DNA from: Physcia stellaris
Lineage: Eukaryota > Ascomycota > Lecanoromycetes > Caliciales > Physciaceae
Direction: 5' to 3'
NCBI GenBank assembly: GCA_018902385.1
Contig: JABSSW010000010.1
Span: forward strand, 310,001-374,000
DNA length: 64,000 nt
Below, one piece after another: positions 55,753 through 64,000 of the stretch (position 1 is its first letter; every line of letters starts with the position of its first letter). The translations under genes were made by a program, and so were the position numbers. A model generated the notes under the pieces. That model did no database searches and was not told the origin of the DNA. It saw nothing but the letters and a program-made list of their open reading frames with translations.

Positions 55753-58700
55753 ATAGCTGAGGAGGTGAGATAGACGAGGGGGGGCGTGTTGCTGCTGCTG
55801 CTGTTGGGCAGTAATTGGTGGAGCCGGGGGAAGGGGAGAGGCGGGAGGGGAATGTTTTGGTACTGCTAATTGGCTGGGCGGTAAGGGCCGGGGAAGATGC
55901 AGGAGGGGGAGTGTATTGTTGCTGCTGTTGGGGTGATTGGTGGTGAAAGGCGATTGCGAGAGGTAAATAGAACTGATGTGGCCGGAAGGGGGGATAGACT
56001 GCAATACCATACTACCTCTCCGTGCGAGTCCCAGTAGCAAACGCTCCCTTTCCCATGAGTGCCCTCCAAACTAGGAAATATTATCTGGAGTTTTGATTCC
56101 TGCCTTTTTGGAATGAATTGAAATGGAAATGGGGTGGGGAATTTGGTGAGGAGGTATGTAGGGATATCAGATGGGGAATTTGACGTTGATGTTGAGCTTG
56201 CTTGTCTTGCGATGTTGAGGTTGTGCTCGAAGTTGGAAGTTTGAGTTAAGTCGTGCATCCTGCGGAATACCAAATCCCGCGAAACTTACTATATCACACT
56301 TTTCTCTCCTCTCCTTTACTCTTCCCTTCTCTACCCTCTCCTTCATTCACAACCCTCGGCTCCCCGCCCTCCACCAACCCTCCACACGCATCCCGAATTC
56401 CACCACACCCCCTCTGAAAAGCGCGGCCTAACACACTAATCACCAATCTCTTGTACTAGCCACCTCGCAAACCATCTATCTAACGGTTGGATTAAAGGGA
56501 GGAATGTTTACGGGAGGAGGGGCGAGAAATCGAGGATAATGACGATATCGATACGGGATCTTATTACTTTCGTCACGGAGGTGCCGATTTGGGCTTTATT
56601 TTGAGGGGCTAGGTTTTGGGTGAGGGTTGGATGTTTTGAGATTGGTGGGGGGGAAGAGCGGATGTTCCCAAAAAGAAAAGTACAGAAGGAAGGAGAGGGA
56701 TGAGGGGTTGATCAGGGTGCGGCTCGAGAGAAGTGACTTTCGAGAAACCAAGCTCTGCGTTATGGGTGCGATGAGGATGGCGCTTGAGGGAATGAGGTGC
56801 AGATGATGAGAAGCTGTTTGAAGCTGGATTTGAGATGGGAACTGAACACTGTGACTCTCAAAATGAGACGGGAAGGACGTGGTGAAGATTGATATGGTAT
56901 TTTCTCGCCGAATTCAGCTTCCTGATAGACACCGAGGACTGGAACACTGGTTAGAAAAACTGAAACACATCGTAGACGTGAGATTGGGATTCCCTGAAAC
57001 AGGCGATCCGGTTGTGCTAGGATCGATCGGGGGGGTTCTTTGGCCTGGGGTAGAGACGCTGTATGAGATGAGGTGGATTTAGATTATTCTTGATTTTGGA
57101 GGGAGATTGAGTATCGATATGGATCTAATGCCATTTTATTAAGAGATGATGGGTAGTCTAGAAGTAAGGTGATTCAATCCACAATACAGCATGACGCATG
57201 AGGGATGGACTGTGGATCGGTGAAATGATGAATTAATATATCTCAACCTTCCCACCTCCCCTCTCAAGTCGCTATCAGAGGTCCGAATGATTGAACCTTC
57301 TGCTGTTGCCGTCTTGTACCGTGTCAAGCAATTAGGTATGCATCAATCGGCCGCAAATTCGAGATTCCGTTCGAGCCTGTGCAGATATGAGGTGCGCACA
57401 TCCTATTGCTCCCTCGGTTTCGATATTTTGAATTGATGAGAACTGGGACAGGAACTCAAGGGATTGTAATGTGTGTGATAGGTTTGGAAACAGACAATAG
57501 GCGAGAAAAGGCTTCAAGCGTCCATTTCCTGCGCTGAGCGTCTTAAGACTCGAATATGGCCAGGACCGCGTCTGGGAAACCCATGAATGCAGTTGCGAAA
57601 CCGAGGACCGAAGAATTCCGTTGGCGAGTTGGGAGAGGAAAATGTGATTTGTTAGACAGAAGCGATGGACTTCGACGCACTTAAAATTTGGCGATTGAGT
57701 TGATGTGATGTTGTGCGGGTATAACAGCTGAAGGTTACTGACGCTAGGGTCTGGAGCCATAGCTGTGACAATTAGGCAGGACTCGAAATAGGCCACTGTT
57801 CAATTGAAATGCGGAGTCAGTATCATTCATTGTGTGCGAGGCAAAGAATACACGAGACAGAGAGAGTATTCTTAGAGATTAGGAGAATGATCATCTGTTA
57901 AGGGTAGGAAAATTGAGATTCGTCTTCCTCGGCCGTTAGGCTCGCTCAGCCGACTACTGCGCATCAATCTGATTTCCCTCAGGTCAGAAGAGCTTGTCCA
58001 ACAGAGAGCAGATTGCTCTTTTCCAGTTGATAGAAAAACTTTGGCTTAGTCATCGATGCAGTTACCCTATCTCTCTCGTTTCAATATGTTTCAGAGTCGG
58101 TAGAGCCCATTACATATCATTTGGCATAACACCAGAGCGTTCTTTGTTCTCCGGCACTTTGTCCTCCCGTGCAGTGCGCTAAACTAACAGACATATTTCT
58201 GGAAATTGTTCGAGATTGCGGTGGTCACCATCTCGGACAATAGCGGAAACTGCAAAAGCAACACGTTTGGATGAGTGGCGTTGTGTATATCTCGGTAGAC
58301 AACTAGCAATGTCATATAGAACTTTCACGTAATATCGACGGGGCGTTAGCGGTGGCTTTCTGGCATGTCTTGGTCTTTGAACAGAGGTAACACCCACTAG
58401 ACTCACTCTTGTTCACATCGAAATAGACCACTAGACTCACTCTTGTTCACACTGAAATAGAGGGACTTCCCGCAAGTCTTCGTGGACGATTTTAGGAGCT
58501 CCAGCTGTCAACCGTGCGTTGGAAGCTCCCGGAGATAAAGTGGACATTCCTTAGACCCGTGAATCCTCTCCTAGTCGGTAAGCTAGAGGTAGAGGTGCAT
58601 ATGCGCAATAGGGAAAATTGTTTTACGAGAGCCTGATCAAGTTAGTCTCCGTGACGCGGTGCGTGATAAAGATGGACCGTCGCGTGTCTGCACATCATAT

Positions 58701-58838
58701 ATGCATAATTATATCATCGAGATGACGATATGTCGACGTGCATAATTCTTTTACTGTTCCCATTTCTCTTAAATCTCTATTGTTTCCCACTCTGCTTGAT
58801 ATAAACTTTGTGTAACATAGCGAAATTATCAGAGCGAA
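55753..58838. other. Long intergenic region
   Basis: About 3 kb with no supported gene. The part just after the repeat-protein gene is G-rich, and 56290-56460 is strongly pyrimidine-rich. Minus-strand frames at 55579-56040, 55866-56273 and 57332-57796 (154 codons) have biased composition and no domain. A 34-bp tandem duplication lies at 58394-58461. Otherwise nothing. Confidence 0.5.
58394..58461. repeat. 34-bp tandem direct duplication
   Basis: Two adjacent 34-bp copies, 58394-58427 and 58428-58461, each starting CCACTAGACTCACTCTTG and differing at two positions. It lies about 380 bp upstream of the methyltransferase start, in non-coding sequence. Confidence 0.8.
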
Positions 58839-59825
58839 ATGTCGAATAATGATCAAGAGACGCGCGGCTTCGGTGATACCAGCTTCTCCTGGAAAGCGTA
58901 CGATCAATATCGCCCTCCATACCCACCTAGTGTATGGTCTCTCATATTCTCCTACCATCAATCACATGGTGCGCAGCTCACAGCCGCGCTCGATGTAGGC
59001 TGTGGATCCGGTGCAGCTTCGACGACGCTCGCGAAGCACTTTTCAGCAGTGAAGTTGGTGGATCCGTCAGAGCACAATCTGGAAGCTGCAAAAGCGAGAC
59101 TCGGCTCCGAAGCCTTCAAGTCCAGCTTGCCCCGTCCTTGCGAAATAACATATAGCGTGCTTCCAGCGGAGGAGAGTGCAGTACCTCCGGCAAGCCAAGA
59201 CATGGTTACGATATTTGAAACCATCCACTGGACAGACGCGCCAAAAGCCATGGACCAGGCTGCCCGGGCACTGAAGCCTGGAGGAACGCTAGCTTTGGTA
59301 CACTATGGCCCAAGGTGTCGCATCTTGGATAACCCCCACGCAGAGCACATCTGGAATGACTTCTGGCTAGCATGGACGAAAGCCACCTGTCAACCTGACA
59401 CCGATGAGACGCATATACGCGGTATCGGGGCAAGCAATACCGGTCTTAAGCATGTGCTCTTAGACGCGGGAGTATGGGAGCATGGGGCTAGGCGTATTCG
59501 AATCAACTGTGGATTCAAGGAAGAGGCTGCCATGCCGATGGCCGACGCTGACGATGTGCCGATGGCAGAGAACCACGTGCAAGCGGAGAGGGAATCGCTG
59601 AAGGAGATTGAGCGAGAAACAGATTGGGATATGCTTGTCGAGCCCGAATGGTTCAAGAACCTCTCGCAAACTTGCCAATCTTCTACACCGCTTCCGCACG
59701 ACTTCGATGAGAAAACCGCTGGGCTGTGGCGTGACCTCAATAAAGCTTTGGATAACGGACCGAAAGAAAATGGGAAAGTAAGGATCACGTGGCCCGTCGA
59801 TGTTGTGTTGGCGACACGAATCTGA
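58839..59825 (+). CDS. Class I SAM-dependent methyltransferase
   Basis: A single exon of 328 residues from the ATG at 58839. The N-terminus has the typical pre-domain FSWKAYDQYRPPYPPSVW. Motif I is AALDVGCGSGAAS (near residue 49), with the acidic residue ending strand 2 in VKLVDPSEHNLEAAK. The post-I region DMVTIFETIHWTDAPKAM and the LKPGGTLALVHYG motif follow, as in Methyltransf_11 proteins such as yeast Tmt1 and Crg1, which methylate small carboxylates. The substrate here cannot be inferred. Residues 230-265 form an acidic insert. No signal peptide, so probably cytosolic. Confidence 0.85.
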   Translation: MSNNDQETRGFGDTSFSWKAYDQYRPPYPPSVWSLIFSYHQSHGAQLTAALDVGCGSGAASTTLAKHFSAVKLVDPSEHNLEAAKARLGSEAFKSSLPRPCEITYSVLPAEESAVPPASQDMVTIFETIHWTDAPKAMDQAARALKPGGTLALVHYGPRCRILDNPHAEHIWNDFWLAWTKATCQPDTDETHIRGIGASNTGLKHVLLDAGVWEHGARRIRINCGFKEEAAMPMADADDVPMAENHVQAERESLKEIERETDWDMLVEPEWFKNLSQTCQSSTPLPHDFDEKTAGLWRDLNKALDNGPKENGKVRITWPVDVVLATRI

Positions 59826-60014
59826 TGGAATTGGTTTGTTTCTCAGCAATGGAGGCTTTGACTGTGCGGTACAATCACCCTGAACATAGCTGTCGGAAAT
59901 AACAGTATATATTACGTCACTCGAGGATGACCGAGATCATTCTGTATGTAGCGACGATCGAACTCCGTCCTTGATCTTCTGCTGGTTCAGGAAAAAGTGA
60001 TCGTGGAGGCATGT

Positions 60015-60036
60015 CTTATCTTATCTTATCTTATCT
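60015..60036. repeat. CTTAT pentanucleotide microsatellite
   Basis: About four tandem copies of CTTAT in non-coding sequence between the methyltransferase and the SAT4-like gene. Confidence 0.8.
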
Positions 60037-60933
60037 CAAACGATCTTTCCCTGCTTAGTCATTGTTTGAGCATTACCATTCATTTCCGCAGCATCTTTGT
60101 TGTCGATGGCGCATCTAAAGGTGGAACAGTCCATCAGTATCGATCAAACGGTCAGGGTCCATGCAACTTGACGCGCCTCATGTATTCACTCCCTCAGTGT
60201 TTCTCTCTTGATGATTGAGCGTTTCATTCGTGGAACGTAGCAGAAGACAACCAATCTCTTGCAATGCGCATAATTATAACGATGGTCTAACGAACATCCA
60301 CACAGATACAAGGCTTATCATACCTAGCAGCACAGTCGTACCGTATGGACTGGTACTTACTTATTGCTGCTACTTTGTATACTTTGGCCTTGACGGACCT
60401 GCGATTATCCGACTTGGAACGAAACCAGATGATGGTGTGTCTTTTGATGTCGAATAATATAATTCGCAACAAGAACCTGTACGCGTTTTGTTACAATGAG
60501 TATTTCAGTGACAATGCATGAGAGATAAGATAGCATCGCACCAGACTCGTGGGACACGCCTCTAAATTGCACGACCATGAGTTCCACCGGATCAGCGGTG
60601 ATCGTCCTGTGGCATGCGTACGAGATGGCACCCCGCATCCTTTGGAGCTTATCTCCAGAGGTATATAGCTCATGTGATAAGAAATGATGCAGGAAGTTTG
60701 CGGCGAGGTATGTACGATGATGGATCATGTCGTTGATGCAACTGCCGGAGATAGCACACTATACAAACTCTCGTCAACAGGCAGGCACTTGCCGATACTT
60801 GAAAGACGTTGTAGAAAGCCAATAACCCGATACTGGAGAGTTCCAGATAGCACTGACACCAACAATCCTCATGGATGTGGAGGGAGGCCTGGCCAAGCAG
60901 TTCCGTCCAAGTGGCACAGTTGCCCTGCATGCA

Positions 60934-60965
60934 CAAGGCGTCGAGGCGTCAAGGCGTCAAGGCGT
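60934..60965. repeat. Short tandem array of AAGGCGTC-type units
   Basis: About three and a half tandem units of roughly 10 bp (AAGGCGTCAAGGCGTC core) in the same intergenic region, with one variant unit at the left end. Confidence 0.75.
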
Positions 60966-61077
60966 TCTGTAACAGAAGAACCCTCCCACCGCGAGCCTAT
61001 AAGTCAGTAAAGCGCCACGTCGCATGTTCTTCACATTCTATACCTTCGTGTGATAGAAAATCGGTTTCAGCAGGAAA

Positions 61078-62449
61078 ATGTTTCATACCGCGAATGTAGC
61101 AGAGGAATCGCTAGTCACGACGGGTTATTCAATCCTTCATGCCGTACTGATCATACTATTCACCTTCCTCGCGTGCACTGCCCTCTTAGTAAGGATCTGG
61201 TCCCGAAGGATACAGTGTGTTCCTTTGAATCTTAGTGACTACATCACATTTCTAGGTTTGGTCTGTCGAAAACCGCAGAACACGCATGTGGCAGATACTG
61301 AACCCGAGTACTTTAGGTCTTCGCTTTGGCCGATGCTGGTATCACTCTTTACGGTATGTCGTCTCTGATATTGTGTCGCTTCTGAACTTGGCTGATGGAA
61401 ACACCCGCAGCTTGCTGCCTTCCCACAACATGGAAGTTCCACGACTCCGGATCGTCTGTCCCCCGGACGCTTATCTTTAAGGTATGGACACTTGAGTTTC
61501 TGTACTTACGAAGGATTATTTAACGGAGATAATGACAGCTCCAATTTATTGGCCCTATTGTCTGGGTGCTTGCCGTTACAACGATTCGCGTGGCCGTTAT
61601 TCTCCTCTACATGCACATCTTCCCTTCACGCCGCTTCCGCTTTGTCTGTTTCGGCGTTATTGTCCTCAACTTTCTCTTCATCACGTCAGCCATCCTGGCA
61701 GAGTGTTTCATCTGTCGACCACTATCCTACCGCTGGGACCTGACCATCAAGGGCGCCTCGTGCGGCAATGAGCAAGCACTGAAGATGTACACGGCAAGCT
61801 TGAACCTGCTGCAGGACGTCATCGTCGTCTTCTTACCCATGCCGGTACTATGGGCCCTGAAGATGGCACCCCACAAGAAGCTCGGCGTGAGCTGTATTTT
61901 TGGACTCGGCATCGCGTAAGATCCTCGCCCCTTTCCTACCCCCTTCCCCTTTTCCCTGTGTTACTTCCCTCATCGCGTCGGAGAAATCCTGCTTCTAACA
62001 ATCTCACACCCAAACACAGTATCTGCGCCGTCACCAGCTACCGCGTCTACGTAACCTCCATCATCACCGACCCCACCCGCGCAGAGCGCGCAGTCTGCGA
62101 TCTCGGCGTGCTCACCACCATGGAAGCGCTGCTGGGGATCATCACCGCCTGTCTACCGATGGCGCGGCCTGTCGCTAGTAGATGTTGGAAGGCTCTGCCT
62201 AGCTCCGGGAGGAGCAGGGTCTTGGCCGTGTCGGCTACGATGGGATCCGTTATGGCTTGGCTGAGCCTGCCGTCTTTGGGGTTGGGATCGAGGAGTTGGG
62301 ATTGGTTTTCGACTGGGAGGGAAGAGCGGGAGGGACAGTGGAAGGGTTTGGGAGGGAGTTCTGTAGGGTCGGAGAAGGGGAAGGGGAGGGAGGAAAGTTG
62401 TTGTGCGAGGGATGGGGATGTGGAGAGCTTGTATGGTCCACACCCATGA
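61078..62449 (+). CDS. SAT4/rhodopsin-like seven-helix membrane protein, five exons
   Basis: Exons 61078-61260, 61317-61353, 61411-61481, 61539-61915 and 62020-62449 agree in phase and give 365 residues. The product is a multi-helix plasma or endomembrane protein of the fungal SAT4/'rhodopsin domain' type. Helix 1 is SILHAVLIILFTFLACTALL, then SDYITFLGLVFALADAGITL across the first splice, a loop with TTWKFHDSGSSVPRTLIFK, a helix with QFIGPIVWVLAVTTIRVAVI and the family motif LLYMHIFPSRRFR. SYRWDL and MYTASLNLLQDVIVVFLPMP, WALKMAPHKKLGV and a last helix MEALLGIITACLPMARPV follow. A Gly/Ser-rich cytosolic tail completes it. The first intron has a weak GTCTGT donor; the others are canonical. Such proteins are common beside accessory genes; their ligand or role is unknown, and no retinal-binding Lys is claimed. 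Confidence 0.85.
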
Positions 62450-63186
62450 ATCGCACACCCGTCAATATTCTCACGAGATATTTGGGATTGCTGCACTGCC
62501 ACCAGCCCAGTCCATGGGAATGTTTCGAATGCCCGAGTCAGCAACTTCATTCTCTGGTGGGGAGATTTACTGTACGGTCTTAATAGATTCTTCGACATTC
62601 CCAGGCTATTATTGTTCGTGGTTGAGAGACTAGGGTCTTCAATGTACGTCCATATCATGGGTAAATATAGAAAACCATCATCCAAGCTGATCTCGAACAT
62701 GTATCATCTGTGCAGATCCTCTTCAAGCTTCTTTCCCCTCCCTCGAAGTCCCACTCTTGTGCTATCAAGCATCGCATTTTCGCCAGAAAGCGTTTGCGAC
62801 GGTTCAGCTGACTCCATCCAGTTGCTCCCATGCGATCTCTCAGGGTGACGAGGCTTCGATATGAAATACACACGAGCAACACGACTAGTCTTTAAATCCG
62901 TATCTCTAAACAGCTCGAAAGCGTATACCCTACCCATCTAGAAATATCTGCCTGCATTGGGCCTTGGATCTGTTGCATAGAAACGTCAGCTCTTCAAATC
63001 GCGTTCAAGCTAATGTTGTTGGGAAAACATGCTTTGCTTACCTGTACTGCAGATGTTAGTAGGACGTCGATTAACCGCTGGCATTATCGCCGAATGATTC
63101 GAAAGATAATGCAACTCCCGAGCTACCGTTTTTCTGAGAGCGCTCTCTCTTTCTCATTTCTCCACCGCGTCCGCTGTCTATTCAGC
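62450..63186. other. Intergenic between convergent genes
   Basis: About 740 bp separating the 3' ends of the SAT4-like gene and the leftward pentapeptide-like gene. Small frames on both strands only; nothing recognised. Confidence 0.55.
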
Positions 63187-64000
63187 TCACTGGATATGAG
63201 AATTTGAAGGATCACAGTCGATGACCTTCCCGCCCACAACATTACTCCCAGAGAAGGTACAATCAATGAGAATAGATTCCTCGATCGTGGAGTTCGAGAA
63301 TCTGCAATTGGCGATGTTGCTGTGGGAGAATCTGCAGTTGTTGAAGTGACAGCCGCGCAGGACCAGGGATTGTCCCCAACAGCCAGAGAAGCGGCCGTTT
63401 ATGAAGAAGGCTTTATCCGGTAGCATGCCGTTTGATATCTTCTGGTGTCTGTATGCTTGTTCTAGTTTCGCTCTTGGAGGTAAATCGGAACTCCCGTTGG
63501 CGGGTTTCTCAGTACGTGCGGGACTCTCCCTTGCTTTATCGTTGAGAGTTTCTGCTCCGCATTTTGTGGCAGCGTTACTAGCGTCTCGGGCCTTTGATTC
63601 AGAAGATGTTGAATCTGAGAAGATGACGGAGTATGGTGTCGACCTCCGCAAAGGTACGGAGTCCTCGAAGGTGTGCTCCAGATAGCGGGGGACGAAAGTC
63701 GCAACGCCGTTCTCGGTGAGCGTGATACCGCTCCCGGCTATGCTGATTTGCTCATACACACCCGACGGGATCCTACTCAGAAGCTCTGCATTCTCCGGGC
63801 TGAAAAGGGATGAGCCGCTAAAATTCATGGCGCCCGTGGCGGTAATTTTGCCGTCCAATGTTCGCGAGATTCTTGTCGTGGGCTTGACAACTGGGCTAGG
63901 ATGACCATTGGATGGGGTCCGAGCCTCTGTCTTCTGGGACGTATTTGGACATGGCGGGGAGTTCCACCTTGTATTCTTTGTCTCCTTCGCACTGTCGGCT
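63187..64000 (-). CDS. Pentapeptide-repeat-like protein, 5' part outside the window
   Basis: An open frame of 270 codons runs from the right edge of the window, without a start, to the stop at 63187. The first part is Pro/Thr/Lys-rich and probably disordered. Near the middle lies a folded-looking stretch (PSGVYEQISIAGSGITLTEN, then ATFVPRYLEHTF). A second Ser/Ala-rich linker follows. The last 75 residues repeat a five-residue rhythm with regularly spaced Cys and Phe (GCHFNNCRFSHSNIANCRFS, then SILIDCTF), as in right-handed quadrilateral beta-helices of pentapeptide proteins, often serving as interaction scaffolds. The rhythm is short and could also be a different beta-solenoid. Function unknown. 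Confidence 0.6.
   Translation of the reverse strand, partial: ADSAKETKNTRWNSPPCPNTSQKTEARTPSNGHPSPVVKPTTRISRTLDGKITATGAMNFSGSSLFSPENAELLSRIPSGVYEQISIAGSGITLTENGVATFVPRYLEHTFEDSVPLRRSTPYSVIFSDSTSSESKARDASNAATKCGAETLNDKARESPARTEKPANGSSDLPPRAKLEQAYRHQKISNGMLPDKAFFINGRFSGCWGQSLVLRGCHFNNCRFSHSNIANCRFSNSTIEESILIDCTFSGSNVVGGKVIDCDPSNSHIQ

Larger units (their letters stand above)
59826..61077. other. Intergenic with simple repeats
   Basis: A region of 1.25 kb without a supported gene. It carries a short CTTAT array near 60015-60036 and a decamer-like AAGGCGTC array near 60934-60965. The small overlapping frames on both strands are not convincing. Confidence 0.5.

Noticed and set aside
57332-57796. 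154-codon minus-strand ORF in the long intergenic region
   Set aside because: Unstructured-looking composition, no domain, no supporting splice sites.
62047-62700. 217-codon minus-strand ORF over the last SAT4-like exon
   Set aside because: Antisense to a coding exon with correct splice phase and family motifs.
1-64000. tRNA or rRNA genes, CRISPR arrays and telomeric repeats
   Set aside because: No box A/B pairs with plausible spacing, no regularly spaced repeats and no TTAGGG arrays were noticed on reading; a covariance-model scan would be decisive.

Overview
The window reads as a nuclear contig of a filamentous ascomycete (Pezizomycotina). Short introns of about 44 to 115 bp with GTAAGT-like donors and CAG/TAG acceptors interrupt most genes. 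The recognisable genes are typical of that group: a secreted tyrosinase, a dysferlin-domain peroxin, PAM16, an ARA2-type reductase, a SAT4/rhodopsin-like membrane protein and an RBR ubiquitin ligase. All assignments come from reading the translations; no database search was possible.

Layout. (1) 1-9830 is an extremely AT-rich block holding a deeply eroded Ty3/Gypsy fossil on the minus strand. Its base context is odd: almost every remaining C is followed by A or G, and CpC and CpT are nearly absent on both strands. (2) 9831-13355 returns abruptly to normal composition and carries the nine-exon tyrosinase gene. (3) About 15.4-34.2 kb is an accessory stretch. The ORFs I can support are all on the minus strand, mostly small, unrecognised and often spliced. 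They are mixed with relics (an AAA ATPase scrap, an MFS transporter scrap) and a 114-bp chip of the CpY-poor DNA. One small gene carries a homing-endonuclease-type zinc-binding loop. (4) 34.2-39.0 kb is conserved housekeeping: an RBR E3 ligase, a PEX30-type peroxin and a divergent PAM16. (5) 39879-47150 is a second Ty3/Gypsy fossil on the minus strand with 127-bp LTRs and a 5-bp target duplication (GTGGG). It is mutated in its core but not at its ends. (6) 47.2-64 kb is gene-bearing: an ARA2-like reductase, an F-box-like protein, a GCIP/cyclin-D-binding-like protein, a large secreted repeat protein, a class I methyltransferase, a SAT4-like membrane protein and the 3' part of a pentapeptide-like protein that leaves the window.

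The most unusual signal is the mutation context. Classical RIP removes CpA and makes TpA. Here CpA and CpG are kept and CpC and CpT are lost. The milder patches have lost CpC but kept CpT, which suggests an order of CpC first, then CpT. No rRNA, tRNA, CRISPR array or telomeric repeat was seen.
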